Source: Chara braunii
Lineage: Eukaryota; Streptophyta; Charophyceae; Charales; Characeae
Assembly (NCBI GenBank): GCA_003427395.1
Contig: BFEA01000004.1
Coordinates: 60,555 to 81,983 of the forward strand
DNA: 21,429 bases
Direction of reading: 5' to 3'
The notes beneath the pieces are model-generated. The model saw only the letters and a list, made by a program, of their open reading frames with translations, searched no databases and was not told the origin of the DNA. The position numbers and the translations under genes were made by a program. Position 1 is the first letter of the stretch, and the number at the start of each line of letters is the position of its first letter. Shown one piece after another: positions 1 to 8,530 of this stretch.

Positions 1-261
1 CTGTCGGCATTTGATAAGTACACCCTGGACTTCCACGACTTCGGTGCCAGTTTCAGCGGCTACCAGGGCAGCATGCGTGGCCTCCAGATCATACAATGAC
101 CGCACATGTGCCTCTGCCTCATTCCCAGCATCATGCAAGTCAGACAACAAGATTTCCAGGCGGGCAAGAAGGACCTTTTTCCGCTCTTCTACTTGTTGAC
201 CTGTGCGAACATTAGGTAAGTTTGTCATCGGGGTCTGAGCAGCACTCTCGGTTTGAGACAT
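1..261 (-). CDS. gag-like polyprotein N-terminus, partial at window edge
   Basis: A minus-strand frame is open for 87 codons from an ATG at 261 to the window edge. The nearest upstream in-frame stop is TAA at 331-333 and no other ATG lies between, so 261 is the likely start. The peptide begins MSQTESAAQTP, then a charged stretch with EERKKVLLARLEILLSDL (about residues 25-42) and further acidic/leucine-rich sequence, suggesting helix or coiled coil. No zinc knuckle or catalytic motif is in this portion. It lies about 1.2 kb downstream of a primer-binding site on the same strand, where gag belongs. I recognise no specific homologue, so gag is inferred from position. The alternative is a chance ORF, which is less likely with the LTR context. 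Confidence 0.5.
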   Translation of the reverse strand, partial: MSQTESAAQTPMTNLPNVRTGQQVEERKKVLLARLEILLSDLHDAGNEAEAHVRSLYDLEATHAALVAAETGTEVVEVQGVLIKCRQ

Positions 262-1418
262 TTCAATATCAGCAATAATCAAAAAAATATTACTAACGCT
301 GTATTCTTTTTCTTTTGCTCTTTCAGACTTTTACAGTATTACGTCAGGCCTTTGATCAGAGACAATCAGCAAGTGAGTACAACACAACAAACAAACAACA
401 CAGGGTAAGTACACCAACACAACAATCAAATCGTCAGTATCCTTCTTCCCCCCCCTGCAATCATTCACGTTTTGTACCTCCTAACACCCCAATTAATCAG
501 ACGGCACTACAGCTGTCAACGACAATCAGCTGTACCGCCACTGCCGTCGGAATGTTCGTGCAGGTCTATCAAATGTCAACCCCAACTCGCACGTGGCAAG
601 GTGCCAGGTCAGCAAAGATGCGGGAGTGACATGTCAGCGTCGTGTCCAGATCGTCCCACATGCCTGTATACCGCAATGCTGTATCTGTGCCAGCCTCAAG
701 GTTTGACAGTTGGAGAATATGCCACGTCAGCAGTTATCACCAATCAAGTACATGTGGTAATCCTGTCTCGCCACATCGGCAAGTGATCGCCACGATCTTG
801 GCGAAGTATACCAATTTTGCCACATCAGCAAGTTACCATCACGACAGTGCGATCTTCATCGCAATGGTCCTGCCTTGATGAGACAGCAAGTGATACCTCA
901 ATCAAAGCTGCGATAGTCTGATATGCCCGTCAGGCAGATCTTATCGCGACAATGTTTCTGGTGACACTTATATCATCTTCTGCCACGTCAGCAGTTTCCA
1001 AGATCCAGGTCGCAACCAAGATGTCACGTCACCGTCGCGATTGCGGTCGCTGTACCTGCCTCGTCAGATACCCAGGTCGCAAACAAGATGTCACGTCACC
1101 GTCGCGATTGCGGTCGCTGTACCTGCCTCGTCAGATACCCAGGTCGCAAACAAGATGTCACGTCACCGTCGTGATTGCGGTCGCTGTACCTACCTCGTCA
1201 GATACCCAGGTCGCAAACAAGATGTCACGTTAGCATCGCAATCGCGATCGCTGTATCTGCCACGTCAGATATCAAGGTCCACAGGTCTTCGTTGTCTTCA
1301 ACGTGATGGCACGCGTACTTCAATCAGGTAAGTATCCCTTTTCCTTCCACTTACCTTGTGCCACCTGGCACTCTTCTCGCACGTGCACGGTCCCGACAAG
1401 GTCGCGATCCGGATGAAT
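262..1418 (-). other. Untranslated leader of the minus-strand LTR element
   Basis: This ~1.16 kb between primer-binding site and gag-like start holds no credible ORF. It is rich in variants of GCCACGTCAGCA (exact at 721-732 and 982-993; near matches at 819-830 and 1259-1268) and contains a 67-bp tandem array. Leaders of this length are known in large plant LTR elements. Confidence 0.5.
1007..1274. repeat. 67-bp tandem repeat, four copies
   Basis: Units start at 1007, 1074, 1141 and 1208 with exact 67-bp spacing. Each begins AGGTCGCAA and includes GATGTCACGTCACCGTCG. The first three are nearly identical; the fourth diverges in its second half. Since 67 is not a multiple of 3, the array is unlikely to be coding. 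Confidence 0.97.
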
Positions 1419-1430
1419 GCTCCGATACCA
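1419..1430 (-). other. Primer-binding site, initiator Met tRNA type
   Basis: The minus strand reads TGGTATCGGAGC, 11 of 12 bases matching the plant initiator Met tRNA primer-binding site TGGTATCAGAGC. It starts three bases after the proposed LTR end, as expected. It would prime minus-strand cDNA synthesis by reverse transcriptase. Confidence 0.65.
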
Positions 1431-1682
1431 ATCTGCAATGAACCCAAGTCATGGATACAATGTCGACACTAAAAGCCAAGATTATCGAACCAATGATAGA
1501 TCTTCAACGACAATAGTATCCAGTAAGAAAGTGGGGGGGTGAGATAATCATACACGGACGAAGAGAGGAGGGGGAGATTAGACAAGGGAGAGGGATAAGG
1601 CCCACTCCTTCTCCGGGCTCCTCCTACGACAGCAACCCCACATCAACAATGATCTGAATACAAATTAGAGACTCAGCCTCCG

Positions 1683-1698
1683 GGTGCCACGTGGCACC
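1683..1698. promoter_or_regulatory. 16-bp perfect palindrome with G-box core
   Basis: GGTGCCACGTGGCACC is its own reverse complement and contains CACGTG, the G-box bound by plant bZIP and bHLH factors. It lies in the R/U5 part of the LTR. Binding is inference. Confidence 0.45.
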
Positions 1699-1860
1699 GA
1701 TCAATACATTAATTAGCGCTGGAGCCTCGTCGTCATGAAGACATCAGGTATGTATTCACAACACCTCACAAGTCCTGATCTCATCCCGAATAGTCACGAC
1801 CCCTCCTTGAAGTAACGAAGCCGATGATCAATAGCCGGTCGTAAGGATCCGACAGTACGA

Positions 1861-1911
1861 CACGTGGCAACGCCACGTCAGCAGCAATACGTGGCGACTG
1901 CCACGTCAGCA
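1861..1911. promoter_or_regulatory. Two adjacent ACGTGGC/GCCACGT inverted repeats
   Basis: ACGTGGC at 1862-1868 pairs with GCCACGT at 1872-1878 across 3 bases, and ACGTGGC at 1889-1895 pairs with GCCACGT at 1900-1906 across 4 bases. Both right arms continue as GCCACGTCAGCA. On the minus (element) strand this reads TGACGTGGC, a C-box/G-box hybrid known as a plant bZIP site. They lie downstream of the TATA box, so they may act in DNA or as transcript hairpins. Confidence 0.45.
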
Positions 1912-2083
1912 GATCAGAGACAGTCGCCAGCCAGATAGCAAGCCAGCCAGCGGTAACTCACCATGTCAGCAAATGCCGGCCTTCCTCCAGCCTCGCAGCG
2001 TCAAACCAAGGCTGCGAGAGTTAGGCGCTGAAAACAGCGTCAACGCAAGACAGCCAGAATCCCCAAAGTCAAGGAGCCAATGC

Positions 2084-2092
2084 TCTTATAGT
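2084..2092 (-). promoter_or_regulatory. TATA box of the LTR
   Basis: The minus strand reads CACTATAAGAGC here, a good plant-type TATA element about 350 bp into the LTR. Transcription would begin roughly 25-35 bases downstream, near 2050-2060. Confidence 0.45.
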
Positions 2093-2259
2093 GTTGACTC
2101 GGGGTCTGATCCCCGGTAGTATCCAACGTCAGCCGTCCAGATCTCCCTGCCTGGAGGGTCTGGATAGATCTGCAACTGTATCTTCTTTGGCCTGGGTCGT
2201 AGTCTGGGTACCTGCACTCAATAAGTGAATGAATCTGATCCAAGACCTGGCATGGTACT

Positions 2260-2282
2260 TTGACTGACAGTTGACTTTGACC
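2260..2282 (+). promoter_or_regulatory. Cluster of three W-box cores in U3
   Basis: TTGACT at 2260-2265, TTGACT at 2271-2276 and TTGACC at 2277-2282 match the W-box TTGAC(C/T) bound by plant WRKY factors. They lie about 170 bp upstream of the LTR TATA box. Stress-responsive plant retrotransposons are known to use such sites; activity here is inference. Confidence 0.35.
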
Positions 2283-2870
2283 TTTGATTTTCCTAAGTCT
2301 TGGCGTTCGGTCCCACAGCCGTACGCAGTTTACTCAGGCCGGGGCATGTGTTGGTTACACAGCCCGGCGCAGTCTTCCACAGACTGCGTGGCCTGGGGCT
2401 AAGGTTTGGGCCCCAGGTCGACTACTGAACAGGGTTATTACATTGAAGTCCTGTCGCCAATGCAACATCAGGCAGTCTCACACCTGCACGAGTGAAAACT
2501 AGTGAACTACAGCCCGTTTTGTTCCTCCTGCCGGCAGCAGGTCCAGAATAAGGGGCGGTACCAGTGCCAGGCCACAAATGTTCCAAATCGATTTCCCCCC
2601 ACTACAGGCTCGGAAAAAAACGGCGCGCAGGTCGATTTCAGGCTCGACATCAATAGCTGAGCGAAGTACTGGTGGTTTCCAGTGCGGTGCGCAGCACTTG
2701 CACAAATCCGCGCACCGAAGTGCAGCGCAACTATGGTAGAGAGGGATAGTTTTGATGGATGTCTGCAACCAGGGACTGGAGGAGCTGGAGGTACAGAACT
2801 GTTGTTATGTTGATGATTGGTGGCTTCGCTGTTGTCTGCTGATGCCCGCGATCCTAGAGGTTTGTGAATG

Positions 2871-3150
2871 GACGAGGCCAGAATGATGCTGGTCGGCGCT
2901 GGGGTTTGGTCGCACTGCCCTGTAACCCAAGCTTATGGGAAGAGGCCTGGTAGTCTGGGGAGATGTCGAGGGTGGAAGGCACTTCAGTGTTTGTTGACAG
3001 GCTGGTCCTCAGACAACGTTGGCTGGAGCTGGGGCGGGTTGCTTCGCCCTGTAGCCCAGCAGGTGGGGGATTGTTCTGGAGTGGGTCGCTCCACTCCGTT
3101 ACCTAGCAGTTGGGGGCATGAGGTCTGGTAGAGTTTGGGTGTCAAGAATC
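2871..3150 (+). repeat. Two plus-orientation copies of a dispersed ~120-bp repeat
   Basis: Units at about 2871-2990 and 2999-3150 share GCTGG(A/G)GCTGGGG, then GCCCTGTA(A/G)CC, then GAGG(C/T)CTGGTAG. The same core recurs at 6597-6725 and 7135-7262 in this orientation and inverted at 3999-4695. No ORF is conserved between copies. The flanks 2442-2870 and 3151-3251 show nothing I can name. Confidence 0.75.
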
Positions 3151-3251
3151 CGGGGGGTTGAGGTAGGCTTCGGGTTGGGCTGCTGAATGTCACCAAGGCA
3201 GTTCGGTTTCGGGCTGAAGGCTCCTCTCTCTTCATTTAGGCTCTTTGAGGC

Positions 3252-3402
3252 TTTTTTTTTTTTTTTTTTTTTTTTGGGAACAGGCTCCAATCTATTCGTG
3301 GGGAGCAGCACGTGCTGGGAACCAGGCCCAGCGTCCCATATGGAAATTTACATATGATTTTGAAGATTAAGATACCGGGGCCATTACCCGGCTTTGGCTC
3401 AG
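3252..3402 (-). repeat. Two-block poly(A)-tailed repeat family, copy 1
   Basis: A 24-base T run (3252-3275) is followed by block 1 (3276-3343, containing GGGGAGCAGCACGTGCTGG and CCCAGCGTCCCATA) and block 2 (3374-3402, CCGGGGCCATTACCCGGCT). On the minus strand the element ends in poly(A), like a SINE or other retroposon. Copies 2 and 3 are at 8753-8898 and 10691-10970. I found no flanking duplication for this copy and recognise no tRNA-derived promoter box in it. Confidence 0.7.
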
Positions 3403-3417
3403 AAAAAACGAAGCTAC

Positions 3418-3893
3418 TTAGAAAATGACTACGACAAACTTCAGAATATAAACAGAATTCAGAAAACTGCTCAGAAACCCTCCCCATCCATCCACTTTAC
3501 CTTACTCCGGCAAAACTTACTGCAGCAGAGCCACCATCTCCGCTGCTGCTATGCCCTATTCCCATCCTACCAGCTAGCCCCCTCAGTAGTAGGACGCATG
3601 ATATCCCACCGTCTCCTTCCCCACTCCCCCTCGTTCTGTTTTAGCTCAAAAAGTTGGATCTACTTTAGGAGATGACCACGACAGACTTCAAGAATCAACA
3701 GGACTCAAAATCCAACTCGAAACTCCCCCCCAATCAATCCTCTGTTCCTCACTCCGGAAAGACTTACTGCAGCAGAGCCACCATCTCTACTGCTGCTATA
3801 CCCTAATCCAATCCTACCAGCTAGCCCCATCACTAGTAGGACGCATGATATCCCACCGTCTTCTTCTCCCACTCACCTCGTTTCTTTTTTAGG
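3418..3893. repeat. Direct repeat, two copies at 247-bp spacing
   Basis: Copy 1 (about 3418-3660) and copy 2 (about 3665-3893) share TTACTGCAGCAGAGCCACC (3517 and 3764), CCTACCAGCTAGCCCC and GTAGGACGCATGATATCCC at a constant 247-bp offset. They differ at many scattered bases and by small indels. No shared reading frame is visible. Confidence 0.9.
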
Positions 3894-3998
3894 ATAGACC
3901 GCCGGGGCCCTAAAAGAAAATCCAAAAAACTCGACCTCCTTACCAAATCCTTTCCCACGTTCCTCAAAGTTGTCTTACTCCCTGCCGAGCTCTTCTAG

Positions 3999-4695
3999 GC
4001 CTCATGCCCCCACTTCCTGCTGGGTTACAGGGCAACACAACTCGCCCCAGCTCCGGCCAGCGTCATCCCAACAACAAACCTTGGTTGTCCCGTGAGATGC
4101 CCACGCCAAAGCATCCCCGGATCTCTCTACCAGGCCTCATGCTCCTGCGTCAACAGGTTACAGGGCAACACCCCAGCACCGACCACCGTCGTTCTGGCAT
4201 CGAACAGCCGCAGATCGCTGAGTATAGCAACTTCAAGGCAGCCTGAGAAAAGATGATAAAGCCCCAGAATCCTAAATGTTCTCAAGTCCCCCCTAACGAC
4301 CAAACATGGTACAATCCAGAAAGACGGGGGGTCAAAACTAGAAATTAATACCAACTATCCTAAAATCCCCTCTCAACAAGCGGACCGCCAGTCCCGACTT
4401 TCAGTCCTCGTACCAGAACTCACTTGGTCTCATACCCCCCTCTGCTAGGGTAACAGGGCACCACAACCCACCCCAGTACCGACCAACCTAGTTCTGACGG
4501 ACAGGAAGTGCCTTCCTCCCTCGACAATTCCTTTATCGGCAAACCCCTAAACAGGTTACAGGGTCCACGCCCCGGTGACCATTACGTTGGACGATCTGGT
4601 TATGCCTTCCACCCTCGGCATAACTCCATGGACCTCAAGCTCCTCCTGGGTCACTGAGCACAGCTCCAACACCGGTCCATGTCGTCCCGGCATCG
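3999..4695 (-). repeat. Cluster of inverted copies of the dispersed ~120-bp repeat
   Basis: The core GGTTACAGGGCAACAC...CCCCAGC, reverse complement of the units at 2871-3150, recurs at about 3999-4070, 4131-4205, 4432-4500, 4551-4615 (weak) and 4640-4695 (weak). The best copy ends CGTTCTGGCATCG, matching CGATGCCAGAACG at 6600 and 7138. Spacing is irregular, so this is a cluster, not a clean tandem array. The rest of 3894-4939 shows nothing recognisable. Confidence 0.7.
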
Positions 4696-4939
4696 TCCTC
4701 CTGACCTACTCACCTTAACCGACATCTCCCATTTGTTGAAAGTCCCCTTTCAATCATTCCATCCACCCATTCTAGTTTCCCCCCTAGGCAATCAGAAAAG
4801 GCACACCACAGTCATAGATCTTTTCATCGAAAATCAGATCTGTATTATTTATTTAAGGCGTGAAATTTTGAGATGAGATCACTTAGTAATCACGGTAAGA
4901 AAATCGCTCAGATCAAATATAGAAAATCCATCGAGCTAC

Positions 4940-4955
4940 AAGTAAGATTGGGAAG
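4940..4955. repeat. Left 16-bp duplication flanking the poly(A)-ended segment
   Basis: AAGTAAGATTGGGAAG is identical to 7647-7662, directly after the A18 tract. The first two As on the right could belong to the tail, leaving a 14-bp core. This is the length usual for target-site duplications made by target-primed reverse transcription. Confidence 0.7.
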
Positions 4956-5044
4956 GCGCTACCGGGGGAGCAGCGCCGGCGCCAAGCAAGCTATGGAGGA
5001 ACGTGCGCGGCGAGCGGGCGACATGGTAGTGTACTGATGCGTGT

Positions 5045-5163
5045 GCCAGGTGGAGCGCTGCTAGCGGGCGGTGCGCTGCCAGGTGGAGTGCTGCTAGCGG
5101 GCGGTGCGCTGCCAGGTGGAATGCTGCTAGTGTTCGGTGCGCTGCCGGGTGGAGCAGCGCTAG
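5045..5163. repeat. 33-bp minisatellite, ~3.6 copies
   Basis: Units start at 5045, 5078, 5111 and 5144, each beginning GCC(A/G)GGTGGA and including GCTGCTAG and CGGTGCGCT. The period is a multiple of 3, so a 98-codon minus-strand ORF (4936-5232) reads it as an 11-residue repeat (AAHRPLAALHL). I regard that ORF as a by-product because it crosses the proposed insertion boundary and resembles no known family. Confidence 0.95.
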
Positions 5164-5518
5164 GGCGTGACTGCGGAAAATGAGGGAGGTGACATCACAG
5201 AGACACGGACGTTGAGTGCTGCTACTATACAACAGGGATGGTGGCGTCTCTAACTGACAGAGAGGAGGGAGAGGTGATGGTCTTCTGTTCTGTTTCGTGC
5301 GGATCTCCTGGCGTCACAGGCTGGCGCAGGTAGAGAAGGGGGGTTGGTGCTTCTGCTTCGTGGCGTGAACCTTCAGGCGTTGGAAACCTCAGTGTGACTG
5401 AGGATACTTTGCTTCATGGGGTGGGACGTTCTCTTCGATTCTGGCCAGCTTTCAGTTTCAGTGTCCTGGTGGACTTGTCGTAGGCCTTCACTCGTACTGT
5501 GTTGCCAACGGAGGTAAT
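5164..5518. other. Unassigned stretch inside the poly(A)-ended segment
   Basis: I see no ORF, repeat or RNA gene here. Composition is mixed, and it leads directly into the (TCA)n array. Confidence 0.5.
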
Positions 5519-5666
5519 CTTCATCATCATCATCATCGACATTTTTCATAATGTGGGGATAACGATAGTAATCATCATCATCATCAGCAGTAGCAGCATT
5601 ACTGACATCACCATCATCATTATGAGCATCTTCATTGGTGCGTCATCATCATCATCATATCATCAT

Positions 5667-5698
<32 letters not shown>

Positions 5699-5840
5699 AT
5701 CATCATCATCATCATCATCATCATCTTCATCATCATCATCAGCAGCAGCAGCATTACTGATATATCATCATCATCAACAGCATTACTGATATATCATCAT
5801 CAGCATCATCATTATGAGCATCTTCATTGGTGCGTCGTCG

Positions 5841-5874
<34 letters not shown>

Positions 5875-6116
5875 TATCATCATCATCATCATCATCATCA
5901 TAATCATCAGCATTACTGACATCATCACCATCATCATCATTATTATGAGCATCATCATTGGTGTGTCTTCATCACCATCATCATCAGCATCATCATCATC
6001 ATCATCATTATCATCATCATTTATCGATATCATCAACATCATTATCATCATCATTTATCGATATCATCAACATCATTATCATCATCATTATGATGATGAT
6101 TAGTATCATCATTATT
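5519..6116. repeat. (TCA)n array with higher-order structure
   Basis: The array is mostly TCA trinucleotides broken by recurrent markers. GCATTACTGA occurs at 5596, 5751, 5780 and 5910; TTATGAGCATCTTCATTGG or a close variant occurs near 5620, 5812 and 5943. The spacing of about 155-160 bp indicates duplication of a larger unit. A 34-bp unit with TTATCGATATCATCAACATC repeats at 6021 and 6055. Runs of His, Ser, Ile, Met or Asp in translation are by-products of the repeat. Confidence 0.95.
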
Positions 6117-6462
6117 AGTTTGTTATCAGTAGAGTTTGCTCTTCAAGGCATTGTTCGCCTTTCGCATCAGTAGGTGAGTGGGTCGTCATCATCATCCTCA
6201 TTATCATTATCTTCAGGGTGCTATCCTTCATCATCATTGGTGAAGGGGAGGGGGAGAGCCCAACCCCGCAGGGGTTTTGTTAGTCCTGGAGGGGGTACGG
6301 GCAGATTGTGAGGAATACTCTTTTCTGGGGCTGGCATCAAATCCCAGCGGAGGCAGATTAGGGTAAAGGGATAAATAGGGTAATGGAGAGAATGGAGGAA
6401 GGAAGGGAGAGAGGGGATTTTTTCTGAATCTTCTCATCATCAAAATCATCATTATCATCTAT
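6117..6462. other. Unassigned stretch with scattered TCA remnants
   Basis: Between the main array and the first duplicated module, this contains short TCA runs (near 6185, 6228 and 6434) and a G/A-rich part (6240-6420). I find no gene. Confidence 0.5.
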
Positions 6463-6901
6463 GTTGTATCATGCTTTCTGGTGTGCTTTAATTCTCGGCT
6501 GTATCTGGCTTCCTTCCTTAATCAGGATATAGGATTTTAGAGATGGTCGAATTTGGACCGATATCTACAGAGTTGCTTTGTCTTTGCCCTTGGTTTGGCG
6601 ATGCCAGAACGACGCTGGTCGGAGCTGGGGCGTTGCCCTGTAACCTGCAATTAGCAGGAGTGTGAGGCCTTGTAGAGAGATCTGGGGATTTGCCGAGTGA
6701 GGAAGGCAATCCAGTGGCGAACCGGGGGGGCTGCCTTGATAACCTATGGGGCCAGGGATAGTCTAGGTGGCGAGAACAGGTCAGCTATGGTAGACATTGG
6801 TTAGGAGGGTATTGTTTCTGAGATGTAATGTCCTGGTTCAGGGAGGGCTGGGAGGGTTCGGAGATTAGGAGGCCAGAAATGTCGTTATAACTTCTATATA
6901 C
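6463..6901 (+). repeat. Duplicated module, copy A
   Basis: It aligns with 7001-7425 at a 538-bp offset that falls to 511 after an indel near 6735. Shared landmarks are TTTTAGAGATGGT, GATGCCAGAACGAC, GGAGCTGGGGCGTTGCCCTG, GAGGCCTTGTAGAGAGATC and GATTAGGAGGCCAGAA. The middle is a plus-orientation copy of the dispersed repeat also seen at 2871-3150. Confidence 0.9.
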
Positions 6902-6902
6902 T

Positions 6903-6929
6903 AATCATCATATTCATTATCATCATTAA

Positions 6930-6966
<37 letters not shown>

Positions 6967-6992
6967 CCATCATCATCATTAGTATCATCATC
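6903..6992. repeat. (TCA)n tract between duplicated modules
   Basis: An imperfect TCA run with its longest pure stretch near 6931-6965. It sits at the junction of modules A and B, as expected if the duplicated unit was module plus simple repeat. Confidence 0.95.
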
Positions 6993-7000
6993 TGATTATT

Positions 7001-7425
7001 GTTATATCAAGCTTTTTGGTGTTCTGAAATTGTTGTTGCATCTAGTATTCTTCCACTTTCGGGATGTAGGACTTTAGAGATGGTTGAACCTGGACTGATA
7101 TCTTATGAGTTGCTCTGTTCTGTGCCCTTGGTTTGTCGATGCCAGAACGACACTGGCCGGAGCTGGGGCGTTGCCCTGTAACCTGTAAATAGTAGGAGTG
7201 TGAGGCCTTGTAGAGAGATCTGGGGTTTGCTGAGGGTGGAAGGCATTCCAGTGGTGAACCGGGGGGGGGCTACAAGGAGGCGAGAAGAGATCAGCTATGG
7301 TTGATGTTGGTTAGGTTGGTTTTGTCTCTAAGGTACAGTGTCCTGGTACAGGGAGGGCTAGGAGTTGTACTGGGATTAGGAGGCCAGAAGAGCTGATATA
7401 GCATAATCTTATAAATATATTTTTT
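7001..7425 (+). repeat. Duplicated module, copy B
   Basis: Diverged copy of 6463-6901, starting GTTATATCAAGC against GTTGTATCATGC in copy A. It lacks about 27 bp after the G-run near 7267. A degenerate TCA-rich stretch follows (7436-7503), repeating the arrangement after copy A. Confidence 0.9.
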
Positions 7426-7646
7426 TCATATATTTGAATTATCATTCTCATTAGCATCATTATCTCTGGTATCATCAGTATCATCATGGTCATCATTATA
7501 ACCATTTGAGGGACACTAACCCCGGTTCTCAACAGTTTTGGTTTTATCACTCCGGGCAGACTGTAAGGACCCCGGCCTCAATCTTATTATTGGTAATATC
7601 CGAGTCAGCCTTGGGCACTGGGCCCGATTTAAAAAAAAAAAAAAAA

Positions 7647-7662
7647 AAGTAAGATTGGGAAG
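7647..7662. repeat. Right 16-bp duplication after the A18 tail
   Basis: AAGTAAGATTGGGAAG, identical to 4940-4955, begins within the last two As of the tail. Confidence 0.7.
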
Positions 7663-8530
7663 AAGAAATCGCCAGATCAACTAAGGGTTGGATGTCTTGA
7701 AAAATTCAAATAGGAGAAAATGCTTTGTGATGTCCATCTGGACTTTCGACACTGATTTCCCGAACATAGAGTTCAGAAAACCGCTCAGACCGTAGATCAG
7801 GAAGATGCGAATCAGAACAACAGTAAGAAGATGTTAAAATTAAAAAATTATCATGTGAATAACAAGGATTGCAACGTGAAAGAGATAAACCAATGGCACC
7901 ACTATTGGATCATCATCTTCGGATGAATCGACTTGGAATGATCATGCAAGCAATACAAAATCAAGAATTCCATAACCAGAAGAAGAAATAAGAACTACAA
8001 GTACAACAGTACAAGTTGCAAAATCAGACAGATATCAAGACAGGCAAACACTGTCTAAGAACCAAGGCCAAAAGAAGAGGAAAAACAACTTACCCTTGAC
8101 AACTCTAAATACCCCCCCCCTCTCTCCAAACCTCACCTCCTCGCTTCATCGGCTTCTCAAGCAACTCGGCCGCCTGGGATTGACAACCATTCAACCCACC
8201 AATAAGACCGAACAATGATGATAATAGGAACGCAGCTAGGATTGTCGTCGCAGCATACCAAACCACGTCGCGAGAATAAGCCACTGAGCCTGCCAGCCGC
8301 CCCTCACAGGTAGCCCGAAGAGATGAGGGGGAGTCCATGTTACAAATACCATCCTCCCCCTTCTTCCTGGTAGCCCTCTCCCTCCAACCCGTGAAACCCT
8401 TCCCTCCGCTATTCTCCCCCCCCCCCGTATTCCTCCTCTCCCCTAAGACCTTGATGTAAGATGCTCTGCCCAACGACGCCCAGACACACTCTCTCCCATC
8501 ACCTCCTCACGTGAATCTCGGCGCTCCCGC
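7663..8530. other. Unassigned stretch
   Basis: No supported gene. The sequence is A-rich at 7663-8100 and pyrimidine-rich on the plus strand from 8105 on. A 122-codon minus-strand ORF (8105-8473) has one plausible membrane segment but no recognised family or partner; I do not call it a gene. Confidence 0.4.

Larger units (their letters stand above)
1..2441 (-). mobile_element. 5' end of a minus-strand LTR retrotransposon
   Basis: Reading the minus strand from 2441 down to 1 gives the expected order: an LTR starting TGTAATAACCC, a TATA box, an LTR end in TGCA, a primer-binding site three bases later, a long untranslated leader, then an ORF starting at 261 and running off the window. The order is seen directly; the assignment is inference from LTR-element architecture. 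Protease, RT and integrase and the second LTR would lie left of base 1, so superfamily (gypsy or copia) cannot be decided here. The bases just right of the LTR (TTGAA) would be the target-site duplication, but its partner is outside the window. Confidence 0.65.
1434..2441 (-). repeat. Long terminal repeat (5' LTR), ~1008 bp
   Basis: On the minus strand the segment begins TGTAATAACCC and ends ATTGCA, the TG...CA termini typical of LTRs, with the primer-binding site just beyond. A TATA box at 2084-2092 puts U3 at about 2441-2090 and R/U5 at about 2060-1434. The partner LTR is outside the window, so the outer boundary rests on the terminal motif alone and could shift. Confidence 0.6.
4956..7648 (+). 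mobile_element. ~2.7 kb composite, non-coding, poly(A)-ended retroposon
   Basis: The segment ends in 18 As (7631-7648) and is bounded by an identical 14-16 bp sequence, the hallmarks of non-LTR-type retroposition. In order it holds a GC-rich 5' part with a 33-bp minisatellite (5045-5163), a unique stretch (5164-5518), (TCA)n arrays (5519-6116), and two diverged ~430-bp modules 538 bp apart separated by (TCA)n. No RT or endonuclease ORF exists, so it would be non-autonomous. Retroposition is inference. The alternative is that the modules expanded in place and the 16-mer match is a remnant of older duplication; a similar AAATCGC(T)CAGATCAA motif also lies near both flanks. Confidence 0.55.

Noticed and set aside
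4936-5232. 98-codon minus-strand ORF with an 11-residue repeat
   Set aside because: It is produced by the 33-bp minisatellite and crosses the proposed insertion boundary at 4956.
5499-6173. ORFs rich in Ser, Ile, His, Met or Asp
   Set aside because: Translations of the (TCA)n array; none extends into non-repeat sequence with a recognisable domain.
6366-6384. Near match to the I-SceI homing-endonuclease site (AGGGATAA and AGGGTAAT halves)
   Set aside because: The spacing has one extra base and there is no intron or endonuclease nearby; taken as chance in A/G-rich DNA.
5519-6992. CRISPR-like array
   Set aside because: Trinucleotide repeats without constant-length spacers or cas genes, in eukaryotic DNA.
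8105-8473. 122-codon minus-strand ORF with a possible membrane helix (YAATTILAAFLLSSLFGLIG)
   Set aside because: One hydrophobic stretch is weak evidence; the flanks are low-complexity and Gly-rich, and no neighbour or promoter supports a gene.
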